Shown here in pieces: positions 32,573 through 43,600 of a stretch of DNA of 62,212 nucleotides (positions within the stretch are counted from its first letter, which is position 1; every line of letters starts with the position of its first letter). Location of the stretch: contig JAJDCF010000007.1 in NCBI GenBank assembly GCA_029260955.1, positions 1 to 62,212 on the forward strand. Direction: 5' to 3'. The notes beneath the pieces are model-generated. The model searched no databases. It saw only the letters and a program-made list of their open reading frames with translations, and was not told where the DNA came from. Position numbers and translations under genes: made by a program. Source of the DNA: Patescibacteria group bacterium (GTDB lineage Bacteria; Patescibacteriota; Gracilibacteria; UM-FILTER-43-11).

Positions 32573-34036
32573 TTATTTTTTAGGTTTATTTTGGCATTGT
32601 CTGGCAGAAAGCGCTGCAACTTCGCGGGTCAAAGTTGGAATGCTCTCGCCCGCATCTTCGTGAACATCTTCATAGCCTCGTTTGATTTGCGAGTTCATAT
32701 CCCATAGAAGGTCTCCCATAAAATAAACACCGTTCTCCGCTACACTATCCATCGTAATGCTGTAAATAAAGGCGGTCTCTACTTCTTTCTTAGCTTTGGC
32801 ATTTTCTTCTATAAGCTCTATTTGGTTGTGTAGAAAATGCGTTACAGAAAAGCTTTGATCTCTATTGCGGAAGCGATCACAGCGAACATCACCTTGTTCT
32901 GGCTCTTTACCTTCCTTACATCTTCTATACATGTCGCTTTCCACAGGGATTTTGCAATTTCTAAATTCACCTTCTTTTCCCTTTTCAGGATCAAAAAGTA
33001 TACACTCTTTTTCCACTTGGTCTTGAAACTTTTCCACATTTTCTAATTTATCACTATTGGCATAGTCAATAATAGCCGTGACCGGACCCACCATATTTTT
33101 GGCGATTTCTAGCTGTGTTTTTACACTGCCTACAAACTTGTCCCAGCCACCACCTTTAACCAGGCTTTCTGTGCTGCCACCTTCCTCGCCACCTATGGTA
33201 AGTGAGATCTGATTGTCTCGAATCCACTCTCTTGCTCTTATGCGGGCGTTGGCTTCGGCCATGGTCCATATGTCACCCCATTCCACTCCTTGGCCTGAAC
33301 CGAGCACTTTTAGAACTTCAAAGCTGCGAAGAACTTGATCGAAGGCTGCTTCGAATTCGCCTTCCGGACAACCTGTAGGGTCAGATGAGTCAAAAATACC
33401 TACGTTTGAATAATAATTAAGAGGATTCGGGCCTTGAGGCTTTTCGCCAAAAAAGTAATTGTTAGAACTATATTCACCTTCGGTGGTTTGAATCATTGCT
33501 GTCGGGTCTGAGCCATATTTGCGCAATAAATCCAGGTGAACACTCAGATAAATGTAGTCCACCATTAATATTTCTCCGTGGTAGGTATCGCGCAGCATAT
33601 AGGCTTTTACCATCTCTGATCCCACAAAGTCCCTAAGAGTTTCCAGGTTCCATATTTCGTCTCTCAGACAATTGCTTAGCCACTCTCCATTAGTCGCGTT
33701 GAAGTTGAAGATCATCATGATTGAATCGAGGGGGAATAGGGTGAAGAAATTGATAGTAGTATTGAAAATAAGATCTTGAGCGACTCTGGCATCGCCGGAT
33801 ATTCCGGTTTCCCTGCCTTCATCTCGCTTAGCTTTGTCGAAGGCTTTAAAGTTCTCAATCTCTTCCAAAATAGTTTTCGAACCATTCTGCGCCTGCGAAC
33901 TTTGTACGTGCTCCTTAATAATTGATACTGTCTGTGACAGCCTTGGTGAATAAAGTGCGTGCACGTTGCTTGCCTGGACGGTGAGTCCAATCAGAAGGGT
34001 CATGCCAATGATGAGGTGCTTTAATTTTTTGGGCAT
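32573..34036 (-). CDS. secreted protein of the giant surface operon, 487 aa
   Basis: A signal peptide (about 1-28, basic start then LIIGMTLLIGLTVQASNVHA) and a largely helical mature chain with no recognised domain. Six or more Cys are spread through the second half (NCLRD, TGCPEG, KECILF, RNCKIP, RRCKEG, VRCDR), suggesting disulfides. It is the last gene of a five-gene leftward run and overlaps the 651-residue gene by 16 nt, so it is translationally coupled. A hairpin terminator follows at 32530. Probably a partner or assembly factor of the giant protein; this is inferred from linkage only. Confidence 0.65.
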   Translation of the reverse strand: MPKKLKHLIIGMTLLIGLTVQASNVHALYSPRLSQTVSIIKEHVQSSQAQNGSKTILEEIENFKAFDKAKRDEGRETGISGDARVAQDLIFNTTINFFTLFPLDSIMMIFNFNATNGEWLSNCLRDEIWNLETLRDFVGSEMVKAYMLRDTYHGEILMVDYIYLSVHLDLLRKYGSDPTAMIQTTEGEYSSNNYFFGEKPQGPNPLNYYSNVGIFDSSDPTGCPEGEFEAAFDQVLRSFEVLKVLGSGQGVEWGDIWTMAEANARIRAREWIRDNQISLTIGGEEGGSTESLVKGGGWDKFVGSVKTQLEIAKNMVGPVTAIIDYANSDKLENVEKFQDQVEKECILFDPEKGKEGEFRNCKIPVESDMYRRCKEGKEPEQGDVRCDRFRNRDQSFSVTHFLHNQIELIEENAKAKKEVETAFIYSITMDSVAENGVYFMGDLLWDMNSQIKRGYEDVHEDAGESIPTLTREVAALSARQCQNKPKK

Positions 34037-35976
34037 TGTTCTTTTGTGTCTAGGCTAGTTTCGAAAACCATTTGTTCAAATTTTGATTCTATTCTTTCAA
34101 AACTCCCTTTCATCTGTAAAAGCAGTGGATTTATTCTACCGCCGACTTCTTGATCGCTAATAACTTCATTGGTCAATTGAGATACGTAGGTGTCTCTCAG
34201 AGTTTTATCCAATGATGCCTCACTTTGTTTTGCTGTGTCGCTGAGTGACTGCCAGGTAGTCTTAGATTTTTCTTGGCTGGTTGTAACTGGTGCTGCCTTA
34301 TTTTCGGAAGCTGCCTTACTTTGATTGGCTTTACCTACACTGTTTTGGGCTGTTCCAGTGTACTTATATTTTAACTTACTTTTGGTAGCAGTATTCAGAT
34401 TAAATGAGAAGTTGACGCCATAAGGACTGCTGGTGCTGAAAGACGAAGTGGTATTTTTCAGAGGTGTTACGTTGGTTTCTAGGGCACCTTCAACTGCATC
34501 TACCATGGCTGTAATGTGACAGTCCACACAGCCTTCATCTTCAGTATAAGTTGATTGAGGACGGTTCTCTTTTTTTATGTTGACGCAAAATAGGGCTTGG
34601 ATAGCAGGTGCGATTTCCGCAACAGCTTCATCCTCTATCCAACCTTCACCAAACAAGAAGTCTTGAGCATCCTTGAAATCTGCACAAAATTCAGTTGGTA
34701 GGCATTGAGGAATATCATATTGTTCGCCAGCTATATTTATTCCTAATGTTTCCTCACCCTTAGCTGTGGCGGAAGCTCCCCCCTCGGTTGCACTGGCATT
34801 AAAAAACCCTGTTGGACATGGTGGTTTGTTGCTTGCTGGGAATTGCTTCATTGTACCCCCTAAAAATGGACCTGGATATTCGGGGCTTTGTGGAGCTTCT
34901 TGTGGTGGTCCGGCTTCTTCACCCTCAAAACCTGTTCCACTTTTTGGGAACATTCCCTCTGGACATTCGTTGGCACTGCCATCATCGTTTTCATCGTCAG
35001 TGCCTGCATTGTCTTTGGGTTTTTTAAAGGTGACTGCTTCTGGGTCCATACATTGGTCACTCGAGCCACTGGCTTCCGTTTGGCAGTATTGGTTACAACC
35101 GTCGCCTGACTGATCATTTCCGTCGTCACACTGTTCGGCCACCAAAATATCGATTACTCCATTTCCACAAAGCGTATTTTCATAACCACTGCCTGGTCCA
35201 TCTCCAAGATCAGCATCTGGGTCATCTGGTAAAACGCAGTCTGGCGGTAATCCTCCTTCACCTGACTTGGTCACTGCTATGCCTGGATCTTCAGTGTCTT
35301 CAAAGCCTTCATCTGTTGTTTCCTCATCTTCTTCATCGGGCAATAGTTCGTCGAGTGGGGTATCACCCTCTTCTCCATCAGCCGCTTCTTCTTTCTTGGC
35401 AGGAAAAGAATAAACTTCGTCCATCCATGTTGCTTGAGAGCCAAAAAGAACGATCTCAATCAAGTTTAGATCCACTATTAAATCAAAAGGGGCATCAGGC
35501 AATATGGTTTTAATCTCTCCATCCCAATATTGTTCAGAGACTTTGAACTTAAAGGCAAGACTGGCACTTTTTTGCTGAATCTTTTTTTCTTTGTTGTAAG
35601 CATTTCGAATGTTTTCAAATACATCCCAGTTTCGCAAGGTTTCTCCTACCGAGCTTCCAGCAGGCAAGCATGCATCTTGTATGGATTGTGGTAGCTTAGC
35701 TCTTTCACTATCACTGTACTCCACAATTGATTCACAAATGTTGTCGGCCAGAACTTCCTTAATCTGATCTCCGCTCATGCCAAATTGAGTAGCTAAAATT
35801 TCCACAATTTCTTTGTCAGCAGTTTCATTGTCAAATATCCGAATGTTACAATAGATGTTTTCGTAGTGAGTATCTGTATTATTCTGATTGCACACGTTTG
35901 CTTGGGCATCATGATTTGGCAGTATGATGGCTGCAATTATCAGAACTCCTGTGATGAAGCGTTTACAATTCTTCAT
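34021..35976 (-). CDS. secreted protein with Myxococcus-type Cys-rich repeat, 651 aa
   Basis: A signal peptide (1-26, ending DAQA) is followed by a helical domain with early Cys pairs (NVCNQ, YCNIR, NICES, DACLP), an acidic linker (about 198-240), and a unit CGNGVIDILVAEQCDDGNDQ continuing with SGDGCNQYCQ (about 269-298). That unit matches the known cysteine-rich repeat CGNG...EQCDDGN..GDGC found on many bacterial surface proteins. Next come a Gly/Pro/Glu-rich stretch, a region with CVDCH (about 482), and a Ser/Thr/Lys-rich C-terminus. The CxxCH could in principle attach heme, but a single copy without cytochrome context makes that doubtful. Fourth gene of the giant surface operon. Confidence 0.7.
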   Translation of the reverse strand: MKNCKRFITGVLIIAAIILPNHDAQANVCNQNNTDTHYENIYCNIRIFDNETADKEIVEILATQFGMSGDQIKEVLADNICESIVEYSDSERAKLPQSIQDACLPAGSSVGETLRNWDVFENIRNAYNKEKKIQQKSASLAFKFKVSEQYWDGEIKTILPDAPFDLIVDLNLIEIVLFGSQATWMDEVYSFPAKKEEAADGEEGDTPLDELLPDEEDEETTDEGFEDTEDPGIAVTKSGEGGLPPDCVLPDDPDADLGDGPGSGYENTLCGNGVIDILVAEQCDDGNDQSGDGCNQYCQTEASGSSDQCMDPEAVTFKKPKDNAGTDDENDDGSANECPEGMFPKSGTGFEGEEAGPPQEAPQSPEYPGPFLGGTMKQFPASNKPPCPTGFFNASATEGGASATAKGEETLGINIAGEQYDIPQCLPTEFCADFKDAQDFLFGEGWIEDEAVAEIAPAIQALFCVNIKKENRPQSTYTEDEGCVDCHITAMVDAVEGALETNVTPLKNTTSSFSTSSPYGVNFSFNLNTATKSKLKYKYTGTAQNSVGKANQSKAASENKAAPVTTSQEKSKTTWQSLSDTAKQSEASLDKTLRDTYVSQLTNEVISDQEVGGRINPLLLQMKGSFERIESKFEQMVFETSLDTKEQCPKN

Positions 35977-35984
35977 TGTTGTTA

Positions 35985-36788
35985 TTAGCTGATGCTGGCA
36001 TCTTCCAGCTGAATCGGAAGTGGTTCAATGACATTTCTTAGGTTTTCCAAAGCTCTTCTGTATTGATCCAGAAATTTGAGGGTGCATTGAAAATGAACAT
36101 GCATCACAAAGGCCAGTCGTAGTTCTTTTAATGAGTGGAACATCAAATCGATGGCCATAAGTGAGCTATCGATTTCCATTTGTCGTTGTCTTTCTATGGT
36201 ACTTGCACTTTTAGCTGTCAGTAATTGTATGCCAGTGAGAGGTTCACCTTTTTCATTAGTTATGGTACTTGCTAAATAAAAATCTTTGCCTATTTCGTTT
36301 AGATTTTCTTTGTAGGCATTATGAGCATCCAAAATAGGTTTAAGCATTTGGCTGGGTTCAGTGTTTTGAATAATCTCTTTCAGTTCTTCATTTGTCAGAC
36401 ATGCCTGGTCAGACGCCATCCAGTCAATTGCACTTCCAAGAACTGGAACAGCACTTAGGCTAGTTAGATTCGCGGCCATGCTTCCTCCGCTGTCTGCACC
36501 ATCACTTTTCATTATCTCTTTTTCAGCAAAATCAAATATGCACCCCACATAATCATGATGGGCTTCTTGCATTTCTTCGAAGGCTATTTTGTAGTCACTC
36601 TGGTCTTTGGGGTCAGCCTTTCCCCAGGCTTCCAGTTCATACGCTTTGTCGAGTATTTTCTTTTTAGCTTTGCAGGCAATTTCTGGTTTAGTTAGGGCTG
36701 CTTCTTGGGCGTAGCTTATTGGTGCACCAGCATTTGATACTAAAGAGAGAATAATTGTTAGGCCAATGATTTTTTTGGTGTATTTCAT
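35985..36788 (-). CDS. secreted helical protein of the giant surface operon, 267 aa
   Basis: Start taken at the ATG (36788) that opens the signal peptide MKYTKKIIGLTIILSLVSNAGA; a frame beginning at 36812 would overlap the upstream gene and add non-signal residues. The mature chain is predicted helical with four Cys (IACKA, VGCIF, QACLT, FQCTL) and the segment AVPVLGSAIDWMASDQACLTNEE. This resembles EIPVVGVAADTIDKA...RCMTG in the next gene upstream, and both have an AS(T/A)(I/M)ER helix later, so the two are probably distant paralogues. No known family recognised. It sits 9 nt before the 651-residue gene. Confidence 0.65.
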   Translation of the reverse strand: MKYTKKIIGLTIILSLVSNAGAPISYAQEAALTKPEIACKAKKKILDKAYELEAWGKADPKDQSDYKIAFEEMQEAHHDYVGCIFDFAEKEIMKSDGADSGGSMAANLTSLSAVPVLGSAIDWMASDQACLTNEELKEIIQNTEPSQMLKPILDAHNAYKENLNEIGKDFYLASTITNEKGEPLTGIQLLTAKSASTIERQRQMEIDSSLMAIDLMFHSLKELRLAFVMHVHFQCTLKFLDQYRRALENLRNVIEPLPIQLEDASIS

Positions 36789-36792
36789 ATTT

Positions 36793-37659
36793 TTAATCAC
36801 ATTTAGCTGCATAACACGAGAATCGGCTATCTAGTTTGTTCAAAAAGCCTTGTAAATATCCGACATGTTCTTCCATAACACTCAGCTTGGTAACAATAGT
36901 TGCTAATTTCCTCTCCATGGCACTTGCCTTTTGGTCGGCGTGGGATTTTTTTAATACGTTTTCTAAAGTAACAAAGGCATTTGAAGTTTCCGGGCAAATT
37001 CCATCGTTGGCTTCGGCAACTTCTGCGGGGCAGCCAAACTGCTTTTCTAAGGCGATTTTACAGCCGCTATAATTTGATCTGGCCTGCACTACGTTTGGAA
37101 ATTCATTGTCGTTGGAACCCGTCATACATCGTGGGAAGTAATTGATCTTATTATCAACGAATGCTTTGTCGATTGTATCCGCAGCAACACCAACGACTGG
37201 AATTTCTTTAAAAGTTTGTATGAGTAGGTTGTATTCACTTTCCATTCTTAGATCTTCCGGAGCTTGGCAACCGGGTACAGTTCCCAAATGCTCACTGCGC
37301 AGGCCTGTTCCATAGGCGCTTTCGATGGGCGCATGACCGCTGAATTCAACTGCGCGACATATGTACTCCAGCCAACAGTTATAGGTTCTTAGACTTTCAT
37401 ATCCTTCACCTACCATTTCGCTGGCAGGTTTTTCCTGGTCAATAAGGTTCTGTAAACTGTTTTGCCAATCTTTATTGGCGGCGTCTAATGCTCCATTATA
37501 GTCAATGCAACATGCGTTGCTTGTCCCAACTTCATCTTTACATGCTTGTGCGTATTTTGAGGGCTCGGGTTCTTGTGAATGGGTGGCAATATCCCAGCTC
37601 AGAACGCCATATCCTATGCACAAAATAATGGCCGCTAATGTGATGTAAGATTTTTTCAT
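36793..37659 (-). CDS. secreted Cys-rich helical protein of the giant surface operon, 288 aa
   Basis: A signal or anchor segment at 1-24 (MKKSYITLAAIILCIGYGVL) and a mature chain with about a dozen Cys (ACKDE, NACCID, YNCWLEYICR, PGCQ, PRCMT, SGCK, FGCPAE, GICPE, FSCYAAKC), unusually many for this genome. Long helices cover the C-terminal 90 residues. Its ATG lies 2 nt after the stop of the giant gene, so expression is tightly coupled to it. Likely distant paralogue of the following gene (see the IPVVG/VPVLG segment). Function unknown; a disulfide-stabilised partner of the giant protein is a reasonable inference. Confidence 0.68.
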   Translation of the reverse strand: MKKSYITLAAIILCIGYGVLSWDIATHSQEPEPSKYAQACKDEVGTSNACCIDYNGALDAANKDWQNSLQNLIDQEKPASEMVGEGYESLRTYNCWLEYICRAVEFSGHAPIESAYGTGLRSEHLGTVPGCQAPEDLRMESEYNLLIQTFKEIPVVGVAADTIDKAFVDNKINYFPRCMTGSNDNEFPNVVQARSNYSGCKIALEKQFGCPAEVAEANDGICPETSNAFVTLENVLKKSHADQKASAMERKLATIVTKLSVMEEHVGYLQGFLNKLDSRFSCYAAKCD

Positions 37660-37661
37660 GT

Positions 37662-40600
37662 TTATTTGCTAAATATTACTTCTGTACTTTCACTTAACAA
37701 TATCTCGTGTGTTTCCAAGTCTGTAATGGCCGTCATAAAGCGATCTTCAGCCATAAATCCTGTCGTAAAGTCAACAAAGCCACATAACTCTCCTGGGCCC
37801 ACATAAACCCCAGGATCTTTTGCTGGGAAGTTATCGTTTAATTCAGGGCATCCATCTTCATCATCCACTCCATCAATGTCTTCCGGAATAGTTGGGCACA
37901 AGTCGGTGGCTTCACAAGCACTCGCAACTTGATCAGAGTTGGCTACAAAAATACAATTATCAATTTCAACAATTTCCACACCTTCAGCACCTTCTGCACT
38001 TTCAACTGCTAGTTTGGATGGATCAAGTAAGCCACTTTCATCAAAAATACAAATTGGATTGAGGATTCCATCACTATCTATGTCATCGTCACATACATCT
38101 CGAATACCATCCTCATCTGTGTCGTTCATGTTGGGGTTATCGCTACATTCACAGAGTTCAATTGGTTCAATTGGTAGAATCGGCTCTTCTTCACAAATAT
38201 TTCCGATGGTATTGGTATCGAAGTCTACCTGATCTTCATTCGGATCAAATATGCAATTATCTAATGGTGACCCTAAAGTAAGAACTCCTTCGGCCAGTTT
38301 TTTGGGGTCGATTTCACCTGTGTCGGTAAATATACAAAGTGGGTTCAGTACGCCGTCGTTATCGATGTCCAGGTCACAGACGTCCTTCTTCCCATCACCG
38401 TCCGTGTCCAATGTCCACGGGCTGTCGTAGCATGGACAAGCCCGATCAGCATCGGGTGTAAATATATCCATGTCATGGGTCATTTCCCACCAGTCGGGCA
38501 CTCCATCGTCATCGGTATCTACAATACGACATTCACTCAGATCTTTGACTCCGGCAGCCATAAATGCGAATTCGCCGCGAGTAATTTCTACATCTGGGCC
38601 AACCACACCAAAATTTGATTGAATCAGTCCAATTTCTACCGCTGTGTAAACATAGTCCACGTACCAGGCGTATTCAGGCACATCTACAAAGGCATTCTCA
38701 GGAGCTTCCACTATCTCGATGCCTGATTGTCTCAGCAGAACGGCTGCGGCCTCTGCGCGGCTAATGTTGCGTTCTGGGCGGAAGAATCCGTCACCATAAC
38801 CGGTGATCATGCCCAGTTCTTTGGCTATCGAAATACAGTAGAAGTACCACGATGGCAAGCTGACATCAGGGAACGGATTACTGGTGTATTTTTCTTTAAC
38901 GGCGGCATTTGGAGTGGTACAGTCCACACAATTTGTTACTCCAAGGGCAATCTTTATGAATTCGGCGCGAGTTAGTTTTTGATCTGGTTTAAAGCTGCCA
39001 TCACCGTATCCACTGATCACCCGGCTCTTGTACAATTCTAATATTTGGCTGAAGAAAGGATGGCTTTCATCAACATCGGGGAATGGATTTCCCTCAACTT
39101 CACGTGGTTCTTCTATTTCGAATTGGAACCCTGGAACAGGTGTAGTGTCTATTTCGGTAGATGTTTCTGGGGTAGATTGTGCAAAGGCTGTATCTACTGG
39201 CTTCAGGAATCCAATTTGCGTATTCAAGCTGTCCATGTCGGTGGAATTATCCACCTGGAGATTGTCAAAATTCGCCTGAATAAATATGTCATAAATAGGG
39301 CTGCCACCACTCGTTACGATTTGGAATATGTATTTTCCATCCCCCGACGTTTTGTTCTTAATTCTTAATTCGTAACCAGCTTTCATCATGCGAATCGTGC
39401 CATCTTTGTCTACCAAGGCTACATTTTCCTGAGCTCCGTCTTCAAAAATTGCCACACCGCCTGGGAAGCTAGGTCCATTTACTGGAATTACAGCGGCTAC
39501 AACGTCATCACTGGCATTTGCATCACCTACAGTTACTCCACTACTTTCCACATTGCTCAAGGTGAGTGATGAGTCTTTGATGGTGACATTGTTGGTTGTG
39601 TCGGCGATGTAATAAACGTTACCTAAAAGTTCTTCAGTCTCTCTCTTTATGATTGCAATATGTGTAGGGTATTCTGTGCCACCTGGTACAGCTTTAATAT
39701 CAAAGCTAGGGTCATTCAGATTAATCAGCCCGCTGTCTGGCTCCACTTCTGCCACTACATTCCCTTCATGGTCTTTCAGAAGAATTGGACTTGGGTCTAA
39801 AAGCTCAAAGCCTTCAATGTTATATGAACCGTCTGAGGCGACGGAAAAGTAATGCTGCTCAGTGTCCAGGGCAGGGCTGGTTGCGGTTTTGTCGGTGTCT
39901 TCTGCGCGCAAAATACCGATGTTCTTCCAGGTGCCAAGTCTCTTTCTGAATACACTGAATGGAATATCAGAAAGATCATCACCTGCTGCTCGCTGAATAG
40001 GCTCCATATCGCCCGCAATAATACCTTCGCCTAACTGTTCAGGGTCTAGATTAATGGTTGGTATATAAACTATTACCGTAAAGGTTTTTTCGAAGGTTTC
40101 AAAACTGTTGTCTTCAATATTTTGTGTGGCAACTAGCTTTACTTTGAACTTCTTTTCCTCGTTCTGTCCGGCTATGTTTAACGTATTACCGACCTCTGGA
40201 GTCAGAGTGTTGGTTTCGGGATTAAGGAACCAGTAGTAATTATAATCACCTGCCAGATCTACAAAAATCTCACTGGCTCTAATCTCCTTGTCCTTGAAGA
40301 TTGGCATGTAGTATGTGTCTGTTTGGCTCACGTCGATTGGATCGGCAGAACTTGCGTATATTTGCGGTGCCAGTATTTCATTTTGGTTGTAACTTGCTAT
40401 ATTCGCATACTGGTCAAACCATGTCATTTTTATTTGGTAGTAACCATTCTCCATACTCATGTTGTACGAAGATCCTGTTAGTTGGTCGAAATAAACAGCC
40501 TTATTTTCACTGACGTTAATCAGGGCGTTACTGACGGTGGGGAATCTTACTTCACTCACACCTGTCACAATGTTTCTTGGAGAAACGCCAAATTTCTTGG

Positions 40601-43600
40601 CTGCTTCCTCCTTGTTGGTCAGGCTGGTGACCAAGGTTCCAAAGCTAATAGGCTGATCGTCAGCTGTTACTGCTGGTGTCTCCCCTTCATCATCAGCAGG
40701 GAGTAAAATAATCTTGGTGTCGGCTAATTGATTATTCTGTTTATTGCTGTCATAACCGCTAATCGTTCGTTCCAGCTCAATGCCATAACCGTAAATATCC
40801 GAATGGGCGGTTGGTTTCCAGGTAAAGGTAGATGCACCGTTTTCGGTGAATGTGGTCTGTAGCATATTCACTGCTTCCATTGGCTGTTCGCTGATGTGAA
40901 GCTGAGACGCAATCTCATCAAATTCATAGCGTTTTGGATTGCCGGTATCAGTGTTTTTATCGTCGTCAACAAGTGTTAGGTCACGTTTTAAGTAAAGTCC
41001 TGTTCCGTCACTGTAGGCCAGGTGGCCATTTGGCATAAAGAGCGTTTCTGAACTACCTATCAAGTCAATGTGTGGAATAACAGGGACTGGCTTCTTTGTA
41101 ATTGTGTCCGGTAGACAAACCGCGGCAGGGCATCCTCCACTCAAGCCTCCAGCTGGAGCTTCACCTTCTGATCCTGAAATCTGCCCTACAGTTCTTTCGA
41201 CACGCTCCTCTAATTTCATAAATGCTTTGCTGACTGGATTCTCATCGCTTTTAGCCAATGCCTTTGGTGGTAGGGCGCTGGTGAAAACTTTTATTTCATT
41301 ATTTTCTGGATTCAGTGTTGCCTCTGCTAACTCATATGGGAGTGCGCTTCTTGGTGGTTTTCCGGCAATGGCATTCAGGTCGGTTATGTGCTTTTGACCC
41401 ACTGCCTCTGCCATTAGTTGGTCACTGTGCTTTATGAGTTCTTGCTCCATTAATCTAAGCTTGTCCACTGTGGTTTTGCGCGGCAGCGGTTTGTAATCCG
41501 GTACACCAAATTTTTCTTTCAGCACCTTGTAATCCACCATCTCGTTTTCGTTTACCTCATCGATAGCCTCTGTCATTTTGGTTAGCAAAGACCGTATTTC
41601 ATGTCCTTGTGGAGTATTGAGAATTTGCTTTGCATATTCTTCTTCCGAAATCTGTGGACTTGTAACTGGTTGTGATTGAATTGGTGGCACTTGAGCAATT
41701 AGCTTATTCTCCTTTGGCAATTCAGGATTGATTGTGGCGCTAGCTTCTTTATCGTCACCAAAGTAGGCCTCTTTGTTGTTTTTACAATCTGGCCAAGCAT
41801 GTAAGCATATGCTTAGCCTTGTTAATACCGTTGGCCCAGCGACTAATGACTCATTAATCTTTTCAGCCACTAAATCAAGTATTTCTTGTAGTTCATCAGC
41901 CGGAGTACCTTCATCTATGTACTCAAATATCTTTGCCATTGGAGTTATCCAGCCAATCCAATCTGCATTTTCAGCAAACCATTTTTTTAATTTGTCTGCG
42001 GCTTCACCGCTCCACTTGTTAACGGTTTCGTTGGCACTATTTATGGCTTTGTAGTACTCCTCATAGCTCAGATCGCTTCCAATTTCATCAGCGAATGCCT
42101 GCCATTCACCTTCTTTATCTCTTAGCCATTTGTCAGCTTCTTCCAATTTCTTTCCGAGTGAGTCATCAATTGCTCCTTGCAGGGTTTGCACACATTCATC
42201 CGCTTCCCAATCGTACTCTATACATCCTTCGCTAATTGTATCCGCAATTTTTGCCATACCTTCCTCAACGTCATCGAGCAAAGCCTGAAAATCTTTTTCT
42301 ATGACTTCAATATATTCAGAGTAAGCCTTGTTCATGGCAATTGGTATTTCTGCTATCCATCCATTCCAGTCTTCAGATAGCTTTTCCAACGGTTTGGATG
42401 CTACGTTTAGCCTCAGTCCCAAATAGACTATGGTTTCTATTCTCAGTTCGTTAAAGCCAATGTCGAACAAGGCTATATCGGGCAGTTGAATTTTCAAAAG
42501 ATCCAGTGGAATCAGGTATGCCGGTCTATTAGTCAGCAAGGTAATTTGATCGTTTAACATTTGCTCGGGGACAGGTGCGAAGGATTTTTTCATGATGCAC
42601 CAAATCTCCAGAACTTTTTCGATAATTGGAATAATGGCTTCAAAAGCTTGCGCTACATCTGGCAATTTTGGTGGAACTGGCAGGGTTGGTAAATCAATGG
42701 TTGGAATTGGCGGAAGCGGTGGTAAATCAGGTAGCTCAGGTAGTCTTGGAAGAATTGGAAGTGGTGGCAGTGTTAGCAAAATGCTGATGCTTGGCAAGTC
42801 CGGTAGGGTTATGTATGGCAAAGGCGGAAGTGGAATAGGCTTTGTCCGAATATTGAGTACTGGCAGTTCAATATCTATGAGTGCGTCCATGTTCGACATA
42901 TCTAGTACTATGTCTGGTATCTTTGGGAACTGAATTATGGGAATTTCCGGCAGCACGATTCCGAGCAACATCCACCAGCCAAAATTCGCGTAACGTTCAT
43001 TTGTGCATATGTCACAGTTGGCATCAAAATTGGTGAACAAATCAAACAACTCTTCAATATTATCTATGATTGCAACGATGGTCAGAATGAGCTCTGCCCA
43101 CGAGACCATTTGTTGTTGAATGGTGGCCATCCATCCACCCATCATTTGGGCAACCACATCTAAATGACAAGCGACTTGCCTGATGTAATCAGCTAGTTGT
43201 TGTTTGAATTTAACTAGCTGTTTGGGGAATGCCAAGTATGACTGAAGTACTTCAATATTCTCTTTTACGCTGTTGATCAGTGGGTCAAGATTTAGACCAA
43301 AGGCATCTGCCAAATGCCTACCCACGCATTCTGCACTGTTTTCTGACAGGCTGCCACCGTCCACTACGTCGGGTTTATCGTCACAGGTGAGCGCTTCCCA
43401 TTTGTCTTTCACACGGGCATATTCTCGCTCGTAATAAACAACCCAGTTTTGAGCCTCCATTATCCAAGCCTGAATTTCGGCGGCGGATAACCACGGAATG
43501 TCGAATTGAATTGGCTTTTCTGTAAGTCTGACAAGTGGCAAGGTGCTGGCTACATCGTACAAGCCTTCTAGAGCGTTCAGGTTGTAGATTGATGCCTGAG

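Noticed and set aside
34500..34540. Cytochrome c assignment from CVDCH
   Set aside because: Single motif, no distal Met/His ligand pattern and no cytochrome genes in the window; kept only as a low-interest observation.
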